The notes under the pieces are model-generated. The model had not been told where the DNA came from. It saw only the letters and a list, made by a program, of their open reading frames with translations, and did no database searches. The position numbers and the translations under genes were made by a program. This document shows, piece after piece, positions 51,606 through 60,788 of a stretch of 64,000 nt of DNA; position 1 is the first letter of the stretch; the number at the start of each line of letters is the position of its first letter. Origin of the DNA: Myceligenerans pegani (lineage in GTDB: Bacteria; Actinomycetota; Actinomycetes; Actinomycetales; Cellulomonadaceae); assembly GCF_014892515.1 (NCBI RefSeq), contig NZ_JADBGR010000095.1, forward strand, positions 1 through 64,000, written 5' to 3'.

Positions 51606-51675
51606 CGTTTGTTCCCGCCGGAGGAACCCAGACTCCGACGGGAAGTCTTGTGCGGCCCTCACGGGCCGGGTCGTG

Positions 51676-53061
51676 TCACCCTCCGGAGTCGCCTCCGAGA
51701 GCGTCGCCGACGCCGCCCAGGGCGCCCTCGAGGAGCTTGCCCACGCCGTCGGTCACGGTCTCGATCGGGCCCGTCGAGTCGCCCCGCTCCGTCTCGCTGG
51801 GGCTGGGGCCCGGCGTCGTCGGGGACGGGTCCTCCGACCCTCCCGAACCGGGATCGTCGCCGCCGACCGGGATCTCGATCAGCCCTCGCTGCACGGCGAC
51901 GGCGGCCTCGGTCAGGTCGATGAGGCACTGTCGCCACTTTCCGGCGTCGATGCCGTCGGGAACCGTACCGAGCGTGTCCTCGGTGAGTCCGGCCGGGGCG
52001 GTCCACGTGTCGCCGGTGCGCGACGAGACACAGACCTCCATCGCCGCGACGACCGGCTTGGCCGCACCCTCCGTCATGACCTGGCCGAGGTCGGTGACCA
52101 TCGGGGAGAGCTCGGCCCGGGAGGGCTTCTTGACGACGCCCTCGGCGGCGTTGTAGGTGACGGTGCACTCGGGCGAGGTCGTCCGGCACCACGAGGCGCC
52201 CCACCTGGCCCCGTCCGCGTAGACGAACCCACGCGGCTCGACCGGCGAGCGCACCTCGGCGACCCGCAGCCATACCTCGCCGTCGCCGAGCACGTCGAAC
52301 GGGGTGATCTCGACCGAGGTCGTCGACGGGTCGTCCGGCGCCAGGGGCTCGTCCAGGACGAGATGCTGGGCGCCGGACGTCAGGCCGGAGGTGAGGCCGA
52401 AGACCAGCGAGGCGCCGCCGTCGGCCCGCCGCACCATCGCGTCGTTCGTGATGCCGTCCCAGAGCAGCGTGCCCGCGGTGTCGCCGCGGGTCATGGCGCG
52501 GAAGTCCGCGTCCGTCCCGGCGAAGACGCGCAGCGCCTCCCAGATGGTCTCGTCGCCCTCCGTCCCGAGCTCGATCTGGGCAAAGAAGTTCAGGCCGTCG
52601 CCCCAGGCACTGAGCCCGAGATCGACGAGAGCGGTGTCGTCGTCGACCATGACCGTGCCCGGCTCCGTGACCTGCCACACGGCGGGGCCGACCTTCGCGA
52701 CCTTCGCCGACGACGGGGCGGGGAGTGTGGCGGGGCCTGCGGTCTGCGCCGTCGGCTCGGGGGTCGGGGCGGGCTCGGCGTCGACCGTCTCACCGTCGAC
52801 GGAAGCCGATGACGACGGCGACACCTGCACCGGCCCGTCGCTCCACAGGCCGGGCACGCCCGGAATCGCGCCGGCCGCGCCGAAGCCCGCTGTGCTCAGC
52901 GCCAGGCCGGCGGCCGCGGCGTAGCCAGCGCGGCGGGCGGCGTGCTTGCGCCGGCTGGATCGCAGCACGGAGTCGACGTCGAGGGTCGAGCTTCCGGCTG
53001 CGTCGAAGGCGGTGTCGCGGAGGCGGGAGACGAACTCCTGGTCGGACATGTGGTCGCTCAT
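51676..53061 (-). CDS. Membrane protein coupled to SigE-type sigma
   Basis: A 461-residue protein of unknown family. About 42 cytosolic residues (SDQEFVSRLRDTAFDAAGSSTLDVDSVLRSSRRKHAARR) precede one membrane helix (AGYAAAAGLALSTAGFGAAGAI, about 45-66); the rest is extracytoplasmic, with a Thr/Pro linker, a domain with four Cys, and an acidic Gly-rich C-terminus. Its ATG overlaps the sigma-factor stop (ATGA). Position and topology suggest an anti-sigma factor with an unusual large sensor domain, but no HxxxCxxC zinc motif or known anti-sigma domain is seen. Confidence 0.75.
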   Translation of the reverse strand: MSDHMSDQEFVSRLRDTAFDAAGSSTLDVDSVLRSSRRKHAARRAGYAAAAGLALSTAGFGAAGAIPGVPGLWSDGPVQVSPSSSASVDGETVDAEPAPTPEPTAQTAGPATLPAPSSAKVAKVGPAVWQVTEPGTVMVDDDTALVDLGLSAWGDGLNFFAQIELGTEGDETIWEALRVFAGTDADFRAMTRGDTAGTLLWDGITNDAMVRRADGGASLVFGLTSGLTSGAQHLVLDEPLAPDDPSTTSVEITPFDVLGDGEVWLRVAEVRSPVEPRGFVYADGARWGASWCRTTSPECTVTYNAAEGVVKKPSRAELSPMVTDLGQVMTEGAAKPVVAAMEVCVSSRTGDTWTAPAGLTEDTLGTVPDGIDAGKWRQCLIDLTEAAVAVQRGLIEIPVGGDDPGSGGSEDPSPTTPGPSPSETERGDSTGPIETVTDGVGKLLEGALGGVGDALGGDSGG

Positions 53062-53702
53062 CGGGCACCTCCCCGTGATTCCAAGATCGTGCGCAGCTGG
53101 GCGAGTCCGCGGGAAGCCGTCGACTTCACCGTGCCGAGCGGCATGCCCAGCTCGCGCGCCACCTCGGTCTCCGACAGGTCGAGCAGGTGCCGCATCACCA
53201 CGACCCGGCGCTGTTTCAACGGCAGCTGGAGCAGCGCGCGGACCACGGCGTCGCGGTCCTCGACGGTGCGGGTGGGCGACGCCACCGCGGAGCCACCGCG
53301 CGCGGTCTCGCCTCTCGCGGCGGGCTCGTCGAGCAGGTCCTCGGGGCCGGCGAGCACCTCGCGCCGAGTGCGACGCCACGTGTCGATGCGCAGGTTCGCG
53401 AGGATGCGTCGTGCGTAGACGAGCGGGTCGCCCTGGCGTGCCTTGTGCCAGTGGCGGTAGCACCGCTCGAACGTCTGTTGTGTCAGTTCCTCCGCGCGGT
53501 GGCGGTCACCGCAGAGGAGGAACGCCATGCGGTGCAGCGGATCGCGCGCGGCACGCATGAACTCTGTGAACTCCGTGTTCTTGTCCGTGACCGTACCTTC
53601 GGCGGTGGCGCGTTCGGAATCCGGTCGTCGCGCGCTGCCACGCGATGCCGCGTGGCGGATCTGGGCACCCACGCGGCCCGAGGCTACGGCATCGCCCGAC
53701 AT
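53058..53702 (-). CDS. SigE-family ECF sigma factor
   Basis: An RNA polymerase sigma factor of the actinobacterial SigE (SigE70) family. Region 2 is EFTEFMRAARDPLHRMAFLLCGDRHRAEELTQQTFERCYRHWHK and region 4 LPLKQRRVVVMRHLLDLSETEVARELGMPLGTVKSTASRGLAQLR. Typical members begin just before region 2; here the nearest starts are GTG at 53672 and ATG at 53702, and I take the ATG (214 residues). The frame stays open much further upstream to 54101, without recognisable sequence. It is followed by a coupled membrane protein, its probable regulator. Confidence 0.85.
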   Translation of the reverse strand: MSGDAVASGRVGAQIRHAASRGSARRPDSERATAEGTVTDKNTEFTEFMRAARDPLHRMAFLLCGDRHRAEELTQQTFERCYRHWHKARQGDPLVYARRILANLRIDTWRRTRREVLAGPEDLLDEPAARGETARGGSAVASPTRTVEDRDAVVRALLQLPLKQRRVVVMRHLLDLSETEVARELGMPLGTVKSTASRGLAQLRTILESRGGAR

Positions 53703-54190
53703 GTCGCGATAGTCGACAGACCCCTGGACAACATTGTCTTGGTCATACTCACGTTCCTGGTCGGCCGGGCCGGCTCCCACCGGTCCGGCATCGACCGGTT
53801 CCCCGCCGACGAGCTCGACGCGGGCGGTTCCGATCGGACCGCGTGAGGATGCCGCCGCCCCCTGCGCGGCGGCAACTCCCTCCGGCGTGCCATCCCTGGG
53901 CACGCCGTGCGCCGCCATGTCCTCGACGAGGTTCACGACGACGCGCGCATCGGTCCGATGTGCGGGAACGGTGACGGCACGCGTGCAGTCGCACGCGTCA
54001 TACCTGGGGATGCCGACGGCGAGATACGCCGGGGCGGAAACAACGACCGTCACGATCAGAACACGCGGTGGGTTCCGCAAAGGTTCCAGACAGTTCTGCA
54101 AATTTTGTCATGAACCGCACGGCCCTTACAGTTCCGTGACGGCACCCGGTGATCGCCCTCGTCCCCACCGTGCCTCCCTATGCTGGTGGG
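53703..54190. other. Divergent region, sigma factor and two-component genes
   Basis: 488 bases with open frames on both strands but no recognisable protein. It should hold the sigma-gene promoter; the rightward side ends in the leaderless -10 at 54179. A polar, low-complexity N-terminal extension of the sigma factor cannot be excluded. Confidence 0.5.
54179..54184 (+). promoter_or_regulatory. Leaderless -10 hexamer, response regulator
   Basis: TATGCT lies six bases before the ATG at 54191; no Shine-Dalgarno. Confidence 0.5.
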
Positions 54191-55177
54191 ATGTCCCGAG
54201 TCCTGGTCGTCGACGACGATCGCACCGTCGCCGAGGTGGTGGTCGCGTACCTGCAGCGGGCCGGGATCGACGCCGACCACGCCGCAGACGGGCACGCGGC
54301 CCTGGCGTCGGCCGCCGGCGCTCCGCCCGACGCCGTCGTGCTGGACCTCATGCTGCCGGGAATCGACGGACTCGAGGTCTGCCGTCGGCTGCGGCGGCTG
54401 CGGCCCGACCTGCCGGTGCTCATGCTCACCGCCCGCGGCGAGGAAGAGGATCGCGTCCTCGGCCTGGAGACCGGCGCCGACGACTACGTGACCAAGCCGT
54501 TCAGCGCCCGCGAGCTCACGCTGCGCGTCCAGGCGCTCCTTCGCCGGGCGTCCGGCTCGGGCGGGGCCAGCGCTCCGGACAGGGACGCTCCGGACAGGGA
54601 CACGGTCCCGGCACGCGCCGACGGCCGCGACGGCGTTCTCGCGTCTCGGGGCGTCCCGGCGGACGTCGATCGCGCGGCCGGTGCGCCGGCGGGGTACGAC
54701 GCGGCCGCACCGGGCGGCGAGGTACTGCGGGACGGGGATCTCGTGCTCGACGCCGGGGCGCATCGCGTGACCCGGCGCGGGCGGGAGCTCTCGCTCACGG
54801 CGCGGGAGTTCGATCTGCTGCGCTGGTTCCTGCGCCACCCCGGCCAGGTGCACGACCGTCCGGGCCTCATGCGCGACGTCTGGGGCTGGGAGTTCGGCGA
54901 CCAGTCGACCGTGACCGTGCACGTCCGGCGACTGCGCGAGAAGGTGGAGGACGATCCGTCGCGTCCGGAACGCCTCGTCACCGTGTTCGGCGTCGGCTAC
55001 CGCTGGGACGGCGGGGGCGACACGAGGACGGACCCGGGGTCGACGGACACATCCGGAACCGACGCACCGCGGCCGGACCCGGTACCGGACGGCGCGGCCC
55101 GCAGCACGGCAACAGGCGCTCCGGGGGCAGGCACAGCGGAGGACGCACCACGCGAGGACTCTTCGTGGACGACGTGA
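54191..55177 (+). CDS. OmpR-type response regulator
   Basis: A 328-residue two-component response regulator. The receiver (residues 1-120) has the acidic pair DDD, phosphoacceptor Asp52 in [12 protein letters not shown] and Lys in [12 protein letters not shown]. The C-terminal winged helix (about 190-275) has [31 protein letters not shown] and [11 protein letters not shown]. The linker between them (about residues 125-180) is unusually long, and about 50 disordered residues follow the DNA-binding domain. It overlaps the kinase gene. Confidence 0.93.
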   Translation: MSRVLVVDDDRTVAEVVVAYLQRAGIDADHAADGHAALASAAGAPPDAVVLDLMLPGIDGLEVCRRLRRLRPDLPVLMLTARGEEEDRVLGLETGADDYVTKPFSARELTLRVQALLRRASGSGGASAPDRDAPDRDTVPARADGRDGVLASRGVPADVDRAAGAPAGYDAAAPGGEVLRDGDLVLDAGAHRVTRRGRELSLTAREFDLLRWFLRHPGQVHDRPGLMRDVWGWEFGDQSTVTVHVRRLREKVEDDPSRPERLVTVFGVGYRWDGGGDTRTDPGSTDTSGTDAPRPDPVPDGAARSTATGAPGAGTAEDAPREDSSWTT

Positions 55178-56271
55178 TGCTGGAGGGCGTCGCGCTGTCG
55201 GCCGGCGTGGCGGCCGCGGTCGGCGCGGTGGGGGCGTTCGGTGTCTTCGCGCTGGCCCGACGGCGTGCCGCGGTGGCAGCCGTTCTCGCGCCGCTGGTGG
55301 TCGTGGTGTCGGTCGCCGCGGGCGTGTACGCGAGCGTGCGTGCGATGTTCCTGTCCGACAAGGACTCCACCACGGTGCTGCTCCTGCTGGCGGCCGCGAT
55401 CCCCGTGGCGCTCGGCGTCGGGATGGTGCTGGCCGTGCGGATCTGGCGGATCGCCGCGGAGGCCGCGGCGGTCGCGGCCGCGCGGGAGCGGGACCGCGAG
55501 ATCGAGGCCGGACGCCGCGAGATGGTGGCCTGGGTGTCCCACGATCTGCGCACGCCGCTCGCCGCCGTCCGCGTGCTCGCCGAAGCGCTCGAGGACGGCG
55601 TCGGTGACGAGGCCGAGACCGTGCGACGGATCCAGGCCGAGAACCGGCGGATGTCGGGCATGGTGGACGACCTGCTCGCGCTCTCGCGGCTGCAGTCGCC
55701 CGCGCTCGTCCTCCGCACGCAGCTCGTGGACCTCCGCGACCTCGTCTCCGACGCCGTCGCCGCCATCCGCCCCCTCGCCGACGCGCGGGACGTGCGGGTG
55801 GTGGAGGCCGACGGCGGCGGCGCGGTGGCCACCGTGGACGCCCGTGAGGTTTCCCGCGCCGCGGCGAATCTGCTGGTCAACGCGGTCCGTCATACCCCTC
55901 GGGGCGGGACCGTGACGGTCACGGCGCGTTCCTCGGCGGCCGGTTCGGCTCCTGGACGGCAGCGGGTGGCCGTCATCGCGGTGCAGGACGAGTGCGGCGG
56001 GATACCCGAGCCCGACCTGCCGCGGGTGTTCGACGCGGGATGGCGGGGAACGCGCGCCAGGACGCCGGAGCGGACCGCGGAGGACCGGCCCGCCGTCGGA
56101 CCGAACCCGGGGCCGGCTCCGCACGAGAGCGGCGGCGCCGGCCTCGGGCTGGCGATCGTGCGCGAGGTCGCGGAGGTCCATGGGGGCTCCGCCGCGATCC
56201 GGAACTCCGGGCCGGGGTGCGTCGCGGAGCTCCGGCTGCCCGTCGGAGAGGAACCCGACATCGGAACGTGA
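55165..56271 (+). CDS. Sensor histidine kinase
   Basis: A 368-residue membrane sensor kinase, partner of the preceding regulator. Three hydrophobic segments (about residues 6-28, 35-60 and 73-95) with little extracellular sequence suggest sensing within the membrane. The phosphoacceptor His is in [13 protein letters not shown], the N box in [14 protein letters not shown], and ATP-lid motifs are [23 protein letters not shown] and [16 protein letters not shown] at 55165 follows GAGGACTCTTC; the ATG at 55177 overlapping the regulator stop is an alternative. Confidence 0.9.
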   Translation: MDDVMLEGVALSAGVAAAVGAVGAFGVFALARRRAAVAAVLAPLVVVVSVAAGVYASVRAMFLSDKDSTTVLLLLAAAIPVALGVGMVLAVRIWRIAAEAAAVAAARERDREIEAGRREMVAWVSHDLRTPLAAVRVLAEALEDGVGDEAETVRRIQAENRRMSGMVDDLLALSRLQSPALVLRTQLVDLRDLVSDAVAAIRPLADARDVRVVEADGGGAVATVDAREVSRAAANLLVNAVRHTPRGGTVTVTARSSAAGSAPGRQRVAVIAVQDECGGIPEPDLPRVFDAGWRGTRARTPERTAEDRPAVGPNPGPAPHESGGAGLGLAIVREVAEVHGGSAAIRNSGPGCVAELRLPVGEEPDIGT

Positions 56272-56313
56272 ACACTTCGCGCGGGAAGCCTTCTGCCGGG
56301 GGATGATCGGACC

Positions 56314-57906
56314 ATGAGTACACAAACTTCACCCGAGACACGTCCGCGGGAGGAGTGGACCGGGCAGGTCGGCTTCATCCTGTCGGCGATCGGGTCGGCG
56401 GTCGGACTGGGGAACATCTGGCGGTTCCCCGGAGTGGCCTACGAGAACGGTGGCGGCGCGTTCCTCGTGCCGTACCTGGTCGCTCTCGTCACCGCCGGCA
56501 TCCCGATCCTGTACCTCGACTACGCCATCGGACACCGGTTCCGCGGCTCGGCCCCGCTCGCGTTCCGCCGGATCAGCCGATGGTTCGAGACCCTCGGCTG
56601 GTACCAGGTGGCGATCTGCTTCGCGATCGCCGTGTACTACACCGCCGTGATCGCGTGGGCCCTGAGCTTCTTCTGGTACTCCTTCGGCCTGCGCTGGGGC
56701 GACGACACCACGACGTTCTTCCTGGTCGACTACCTCCAGGTGGCGGACGTCGGCGGCGAGGACCCGTGGTTCACGCTCGACTTCGTCCCGGCGGTGCTGA
56801 TCCCGCTCGTCCTGGTGTGGGTCGTGACGATCGTCGTCCTCGCCGCGGGGGTGGCACGCGGCGTGCAGCGGGTCAACATCGTGTTCATGCCGCTGCTGCT
56901 CGTCGCCTTCGGCGTGCTGGTGGTCCGCTCGCTGTTCCTCCCGGGTGCCGCGGACGGGCTGAACGCCCTGTTCACTCCGGAGTGGAGCGCGCTGCGGAAC
57001 GCCGACGTCTGGATCGCGGCCTACGGCCAGATCTTCTTCTCGCTGTCGATCGCGTTCGGGATCATGATCACGTACGCCTCCTACCGCAGGCGTCGCGGCA
57101 ACCTCACCTCTCCCGGTCTGGTGGTCGCGTTCGCGAACTCCGGGTTCGAGCTCTTCGCCGGGATCGGGGTCTTCGCCTCTCTCGGGTTCCTCGCCGGGCA
57201 GCAGGCCGTGGCGGTCGGGGATCTCGAGGGGATCACCGGGCCGATCCTGTCGTTCGTGACGTTCCCCGCGCTGGTCTCCCAGATGCCGGCCGGTTCGCTG
57301 TTCGGCGCGCTGTTCTTCGGGTCGCTGGTGATGGCCGGGTTCACGTCGCTCGTGTCGATCCTGCAGGTGGTCTCGGCCGCGTTCCAGGAGAAGCTGTCGA
57401 TCTCGCGCCGTCAGGCGGCGCTCGGCATCGGCGGGCTCGCGGGCGTGATCTCGGTGCTCGGCTTCTCGACGACGACCGGCCTGATCGCCCTCGACACCCT
57501 GGACAACTGGGCCAACAACGTGGGGATCGTCTCCTCGGCCGTCATCATGTGCGTGCTGGTGATCTGGGTCGGACGGCGCGGAGGGGAGCTGCGGTTCCAT
57601 CTGAACTCCGTGTCGACGTTCCAGGTCGGGAGCTGGTGGACGTTCTGCGTCGGCATCCTGGCGCCGCTGGTGCTCGGCTGGATGCTCGTGTCGCGGATCC
57701 AGACGCTGCTCGTCGAGGGGTACGAAGGCTACGCCCCCTGGTACACCGGGCTCGTGGGCTGGGGAGCGATCGCCGCGTTCGTGGTCTTCGCCGTGCTGCT
57801 CACGCTCGCACCGTGGAGGTCACCGGTGGGTGCCTACGACGCCTGGCCACGCTACGACAAGGAGCACGCCCCCGGGGCGCGTGAGGGGAAGGGAGGTCCG
57901 GCATGA
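56314..57906 (+). CDS. SNF-family sodium symporter, MetP-like
   Basis: A 530-residue LeuT-fold sodium-dependent transporter with about 12 helices. The N-terminal SNF signature is WTGQVGFILSAIGSAVGLGNIWRFPGVAYENGGGAFLVPY, which forms sodium and substrate sites in LeuT. With the small gene that overlaps its end, it matches the MetP/MetS methionine and alanine importer of Corynebacterium glutamicum. Substrate is inferred from that pairing. It follows a two-component system on the same strand. Confidence 0.9.
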   Translation: MSTQTSPETRPREEWTGQVGFILSAIGSAVGLGNIWRFPGVAYENGGGAFLVPYLVALVTAGIPILYLDYAIGHRFRGSAPLAFRRISRWFETLGWYQVAICFAIAVYYTAVIAWALSFFWYSFGLRWGDDTTTFFLVDYLQVADVGGEDPWFTLDFVPAVLIPLVLVWVVTIVVLAAGVARGVQRVNIVFMPLLLVAFGVLVVRSLFLPGAADGLNALFTPEWSALRNADVWIAAYGQIFFSLSIAFGIMITYASYRRRRGNLTSPGLVVAFANSGFELFAGIGVFASLGFLAGQQAVAVGDLEGITGPILSFVTFPALVSQMPAGSLFGALFFGSLVMAGFTSLVSILQVVSAAFQEKLSISRRQAALGIGGLAGVISVLGFSTTTGLIALDTLDNWANNVGIVSSAVIMCVLVIWVGRRGGELRFHLNSVSTFQVGSWWTFCVGILAPLVLGWMLVSRIQTLLVEGYEGYAPWYTGLVGWGAIAAFVVFAVLLTLAPWRSPVGAYDAWPRYDKEHAPGAREGKGGPA

Positions 57907-58046
57907 ACGCCGGAGCGATCGTGCTGATGGTGGTGTCGCTGCTGCTCGTGTGGGGCGGGCTGGGCGTGAGCATCGCGATGCTCATGTCCCGTCCCGAGCG
58001 CACGGAGTGGCCCGAGGGCTGGGAGCGCGACGACGCGGACGCCTGA
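57903..58046 (+). CDS. MetS-like small transporter subunit
   Basis: A 47-residue protein: one membrane helix (AIVLMVVSLLLVWGGLGVSIAML) and a short polar tail (RPERTEWPEGWERDDADA). It matches the small subunit of methionine/alanine importers (MetS type), needed with the large subunit for uptake in Corynebacterium. Its ATG overlaps the symporter stop by four bases (ATGA), so the two are translationally coupled. Confidence 0.85.
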   Translation: MNAGAIVLMVVSLLLVWGGLGVSIAMLMSRPERTEWPEGWERDDADA

Positions 58047-58073
58047 CGTCCGTCGTGCGTCGCGCGTCGCGCG

Positions 58074-58178
58074 TGAGGCCGGCCGGTTGTCGGAGAAGGC
58101 CGGTCCGCTGTCGTGGTCGGTCGCTCGATGGACCGGCTTCCCGACATCGGACCCGCCGCCGACAACCGGCCGGCCTCA
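58074..58178. repeat. 105-bp nested palindrome
   Basis: A perfect 20-bp inverted repeat (TGAGGCCGGCCGGTTGTCGG and its complement, 58074-58093 and 58159-58178) encloses a second 8-bp repeat (GCCGGTCC/GGACCGGC). It lies between the convergent metS and alditol oxidase genes and ends six bases from the latter's stop. Confidence 0.75.
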
Positions 58179-58184
58179 TCGCTC

Positions 58185-59492
58185 TCACGCGGGCAGGATC
58201 TCCGTGAGGTAGCCGCCACGGAACTTGCCCCGCGGGTCCAGGCGCTGCGCCAGGGCGGCGAAGTCGTCGAAGCGGGGGTACATCGCCGCGAGCTCGGCGG
58301 GCTTCGCGACGAAGATCTTGCCCCAGTGCGGGCGGGCTCCCCAGGGGAGCAGCGCCGCCTCCAGGTCGTGCAGGACGGCCCGGACCGCGTCGTCGTCCGG
58401 CTTCCACGTGAAGTGCAGGGCGAGGGTGGCGCCGTCGAACGGGCTGAGCCACAGGTCGTCGCCGGCGACGGTGCGGATCTCGCTCGCGAACAGCAGTGGC
58501 GCCACCTTGGGACCGAGTTCGCGCATCGCCTCGATGGCCTCGGCCGCGTGCTCGCGTGGCACGAGGTACTCCGACTGGAGCTCGGCACCCGTCGAAGGCT
58601 TGTGCTCCGCGCGGAAGTGCGGGAGCCGTTCATGCGCAGGCCCCGGCACGCCGCCCTGGACGGTGCTGGCGGCAGGGTCCTCGCCCGCCAGCGGATGCAT
58701 CGGCCCCGGGGCGTCCCGCGCGCCCAGGTCGAGCAGGACGTCGCGGGCCGGGCGACGCCGCTCGCCGGTCGCGTCTCCGGCCTGCCCGTCGGACGAACCG
58801 GCCACGCGTGACTTCAGCCAGACCTGCGAGACGGCGTCCTCGTCCCAGAGGGTGAAGGCGCTGACCGAGTACGCGGCCCCGGTGACCGCTTCCAGGTCGG
58901 TGAGCAGCGCCTCCCATGGCAGGTCGACGACGACGTCCTGGCTGACCTCGAACGCCGGATCGGTCGCCATCTCGACCCGCGTCACCACGCCGAGTGCGCC
59001 GAGACCGACCACGGCTCCCGGGAAGTCCGCGTCGCCCCGGCGCAGGGTGCGGGCCTCGCCGTCGGCCGTCACGATCTCGAGACCGACGACGTCGCTCGCG
59101 AGACACCCGTTGGCGTCGCCCGAGCCGTGAGTCGCGGTGGCGATCGCGCCGGCCAGCGAGATGTGCGGGAGCGACGCCATCGTACGCAGCGCCCGCCCCC
59201 GTTCCAGCAGGGCCGTTCCCGCCTGGCCGTACAGCAGCCCGGCGCGCAGCGACGCCACGCCTGTCGCGGCGTCGACGACGACCGCGGGCCGGCCGTCGTC
59301 GTACACGTCGAGCAGGACGTGGGTGCCGGTGGTGTCCGCGACGTCGCAGAACGAGTGCCGCGAACCCAGCGCCTTGATCCGGTCGCTACCACCGACCAGG
59401 TCCGCGAGTTCCTCCGGGGTGCCCGGCCGCGCGACCGCGCCCGCCGAGTACGTGAGGTTGCCTGCCCAGTTCGTTCTGACGTCGTTGCTCAC
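58185..59492 (-). CDS. aldO: Alditol oxidase, FAD-linked
   Basis: A 435-residue flavoprotein closely matching Streptomyces alditol oxidase AldO, which oxidises xylitol, sorbitol and similar polyols with oxygen and forms hydrogen peroxide. Shared stretches include NWAGNLTYSAG at the N-terminus, LGSRHSF with the His that binds FAD covalently, MASLPHISLAGAIATATHGSG, GVPGPAHERLPHFRAE and ARPHWGKIF. About 20 extra residues (RRPARDVLLDLGARD) are inserted near residue 240. GTG at 59492 (VSNDVRTNWAGN) gives the family's length; an in-frame ATG at 59594 seems too far upstream. Confidence 0.9.
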   Translation of the reverse strand: MSNDVRTNWAGNLTYSAGAVARPGTPEELADLVGGSDRIKALGSRHSFCDVADTTGTHVLLDVYDDGRPAVVVDAATGVASLRAGLLYGQAGTALLERGRALRTMASLPHISLAGAIATATHGSGDANGCLASDVVGLEIVTADGEARTLRRGDADFPGAVVGLGALGVVTRVEMATDPAFEVSQDVVVDLPWEALLTDLEAVTGAAYSVSAFTLWDEDAVSQVWLKSRVAGSSDGQAGDATGERRRPARDVLLDLGARDAPGPMHPLAGEDPAASTVQGGVPGPAHERLPHFRAEHKPSTGAELQSEYLVPREHAAEAIEAMRELGPKVAPLLFASEIRTVAGDDLWLSPFDGATLALHFTWKPDDDAVRAVLHDLEAALLPWGARPHWGKIFVAKPAELAAMYPRFDDFAALAQRLDPRGKFRGGYLTEILPA

Positions 59493-59612
59493 GAGCACAG
59501 GGTGCCACTCGCGGGCCCGGACGCCGGAACCGGTCTCATCGCCGGCTGCGGAGAGGTCTCGTCGGGATGGTCCGGGCGCCGATGCACGGACCATCCCGGC
59601 GGGACCTGCCGG

Positions 59613-59987
59613 TCAGGCGGACGCCTTCTCCTCGATGAGCAGGCGCTCCGCGATGCCGACCATGTCCAGGACTCGCATGACCTCCGCCGACGGGTCCCGC
59701 AGGGTCACCGTCGCCCCTGTCTCCTCGCCCAGCACGAAGACCTGGAGGATGAACGCGACGCCGGAGGAGTCGATGAAGGTGACGTCCCGCGCGTCGACGA
59801 CCACGGGCGCGGGATCCGGGCGGGAGGCGAGGGAGGCCATCGCCTGGCTGGCCGCCTCCCGGAGCTGGGCGTCGACCTCACCCCAGAGGGTGAGGATCGA
59901 GCCGTCGTACACATGTCGGCAGGTGATCCCCGAGGCGGGGCGTTCAGACGCTGTTGCGGGGTCGGAAGAGCTCGGGAGAGGGTCCAT
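59613..59987 (-). CDS. STAS-domain anti-sigma antagonist
   Basis: A 124-residue STAS-domain protein of the SpoIIAA/RsbV kind. The phosphorylatable Ser is in DVTFIDSSGVAFIL (about residues 67-80). Such proteins switch sigma factors by binding a kinase-type anti-sigma factor when unphosphorylated; no partner RsbW-type kinase is in the window. The ATG at 59987 is used; a GTG four codons upstream is closer to a GGAG but overlaps it. Confidence 0.82.
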   Translation of the reverse strand: MDPLPSSSDPATASERPASGITCRHVYDGSILTLWGEVDAQLREAASQAMASLASRPDPAPVVVDARDVTFIDSSGVAFILQVFVLGEETGATVTLRDPSAEVMRVLDMVGIAERLLIEEKASA

Positions 59988-60227
59988 GTCTTCGTACACT
60001 CCGTTGTCAGTGCTTCGACCGATATTTGACGTGCCCTTGGCGCAGACTCACCTCACCGTGATGCGCGGGGCAAGGAATTCGACTGGGTTCGAGTCTTCAC
60101 CCAACAGCCCGAAGAGTCCAGCCCCGACCGGTTACGTTCACGTTGCGCGAAGTCAAGATCACGTGACACCCCGCCAACGAGCCGGGGCGGGCGACAGTTC
60201 CCACTGTGGCCGCCTTCACCGTATTCC

Positions 60228-60608
60228 TCATGACTCTTGCGTATTTTGGTCAAGCTCTTGCCCGAGCATTCTGGTCGCCAGCGAGGCCGTGTCCGCTGCG
60301 TCCTGGTCGTCGTACTCGGTCCGCTCGGTGCGCCAGTACTCGGAACCGTCCCGCGTCCGGGTCACGAGCCCGAGGTCGACCATCGCCCGGCGCAGACCGA
60401 CCGGGTCACGCGCCACGCGGGCCAGGCGCTCCGTGAGCTCCCGCTCGCCGATCGGCTCCAGCAGGTGCGGAAGCGCTCGCGTCGCGATGTAGCGCGTGAC
60501 CGCGACCTTGTCGCGGCGGCGCCGGGGCAGTGTCTCGAGGCGACCGTCGAGGAGGAAACGCCGCGGGTCGACGGCGGCGGACTTCGCGGGGTCGGAAGGA
60601 GTGTTCAT
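60228..60608 (-). CDS. DUF2087-family protein
   Basis: A 126-residue cytosolic protein matching the DUF2087 C-terminal winged-helix-like domain: FLLDGRLETLPRRRRDKVAVTRYIATRALPHLLEPIGERELTERLARVARDPVGLRRAMVDLGLVTRTRDGSEYWR. Members are often fused to helix-turn-helix domains and may regulate transcription; here it stands alone. The ATG lies eight bases after a TACAGT hexamer (leaderless). Confidence 0.82.
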   Translation of the reverse strand: MNTPSDPAKSAAVDPRRFLLDGRLETLPRRRRDKVAVTRYIATRALPHLLEPIGERELTERLARVARDPVGLRRAMVDLGLVTRTRDGSEYWRTERTEYDDQDAADTASLATRMLGQELDQNTQES

Positions 60609-60788
60609 CGCTGTGCACTGTAAGGCGCGTGCGTGAATCCGCGGTGTCTCCGCGCCGGCCCGCGTCGGCACGGCAGGACCGCGCTCGCGGGCAACTGCGC
60701 GACGTCCCGAGGGAGGCGCGCCGAGACGCGGCGCCCTCGGCCAGGACGGCCACGGCGCCTGCCTACGGACCGGCTCACGGCCACTCTG

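Noticed and set aside
53703-54101. Extended N-terminus of the sigma factor
   Set aside because: The frame is open to 54101 but its sequence is not like any sigma region; family members start close to region 2.
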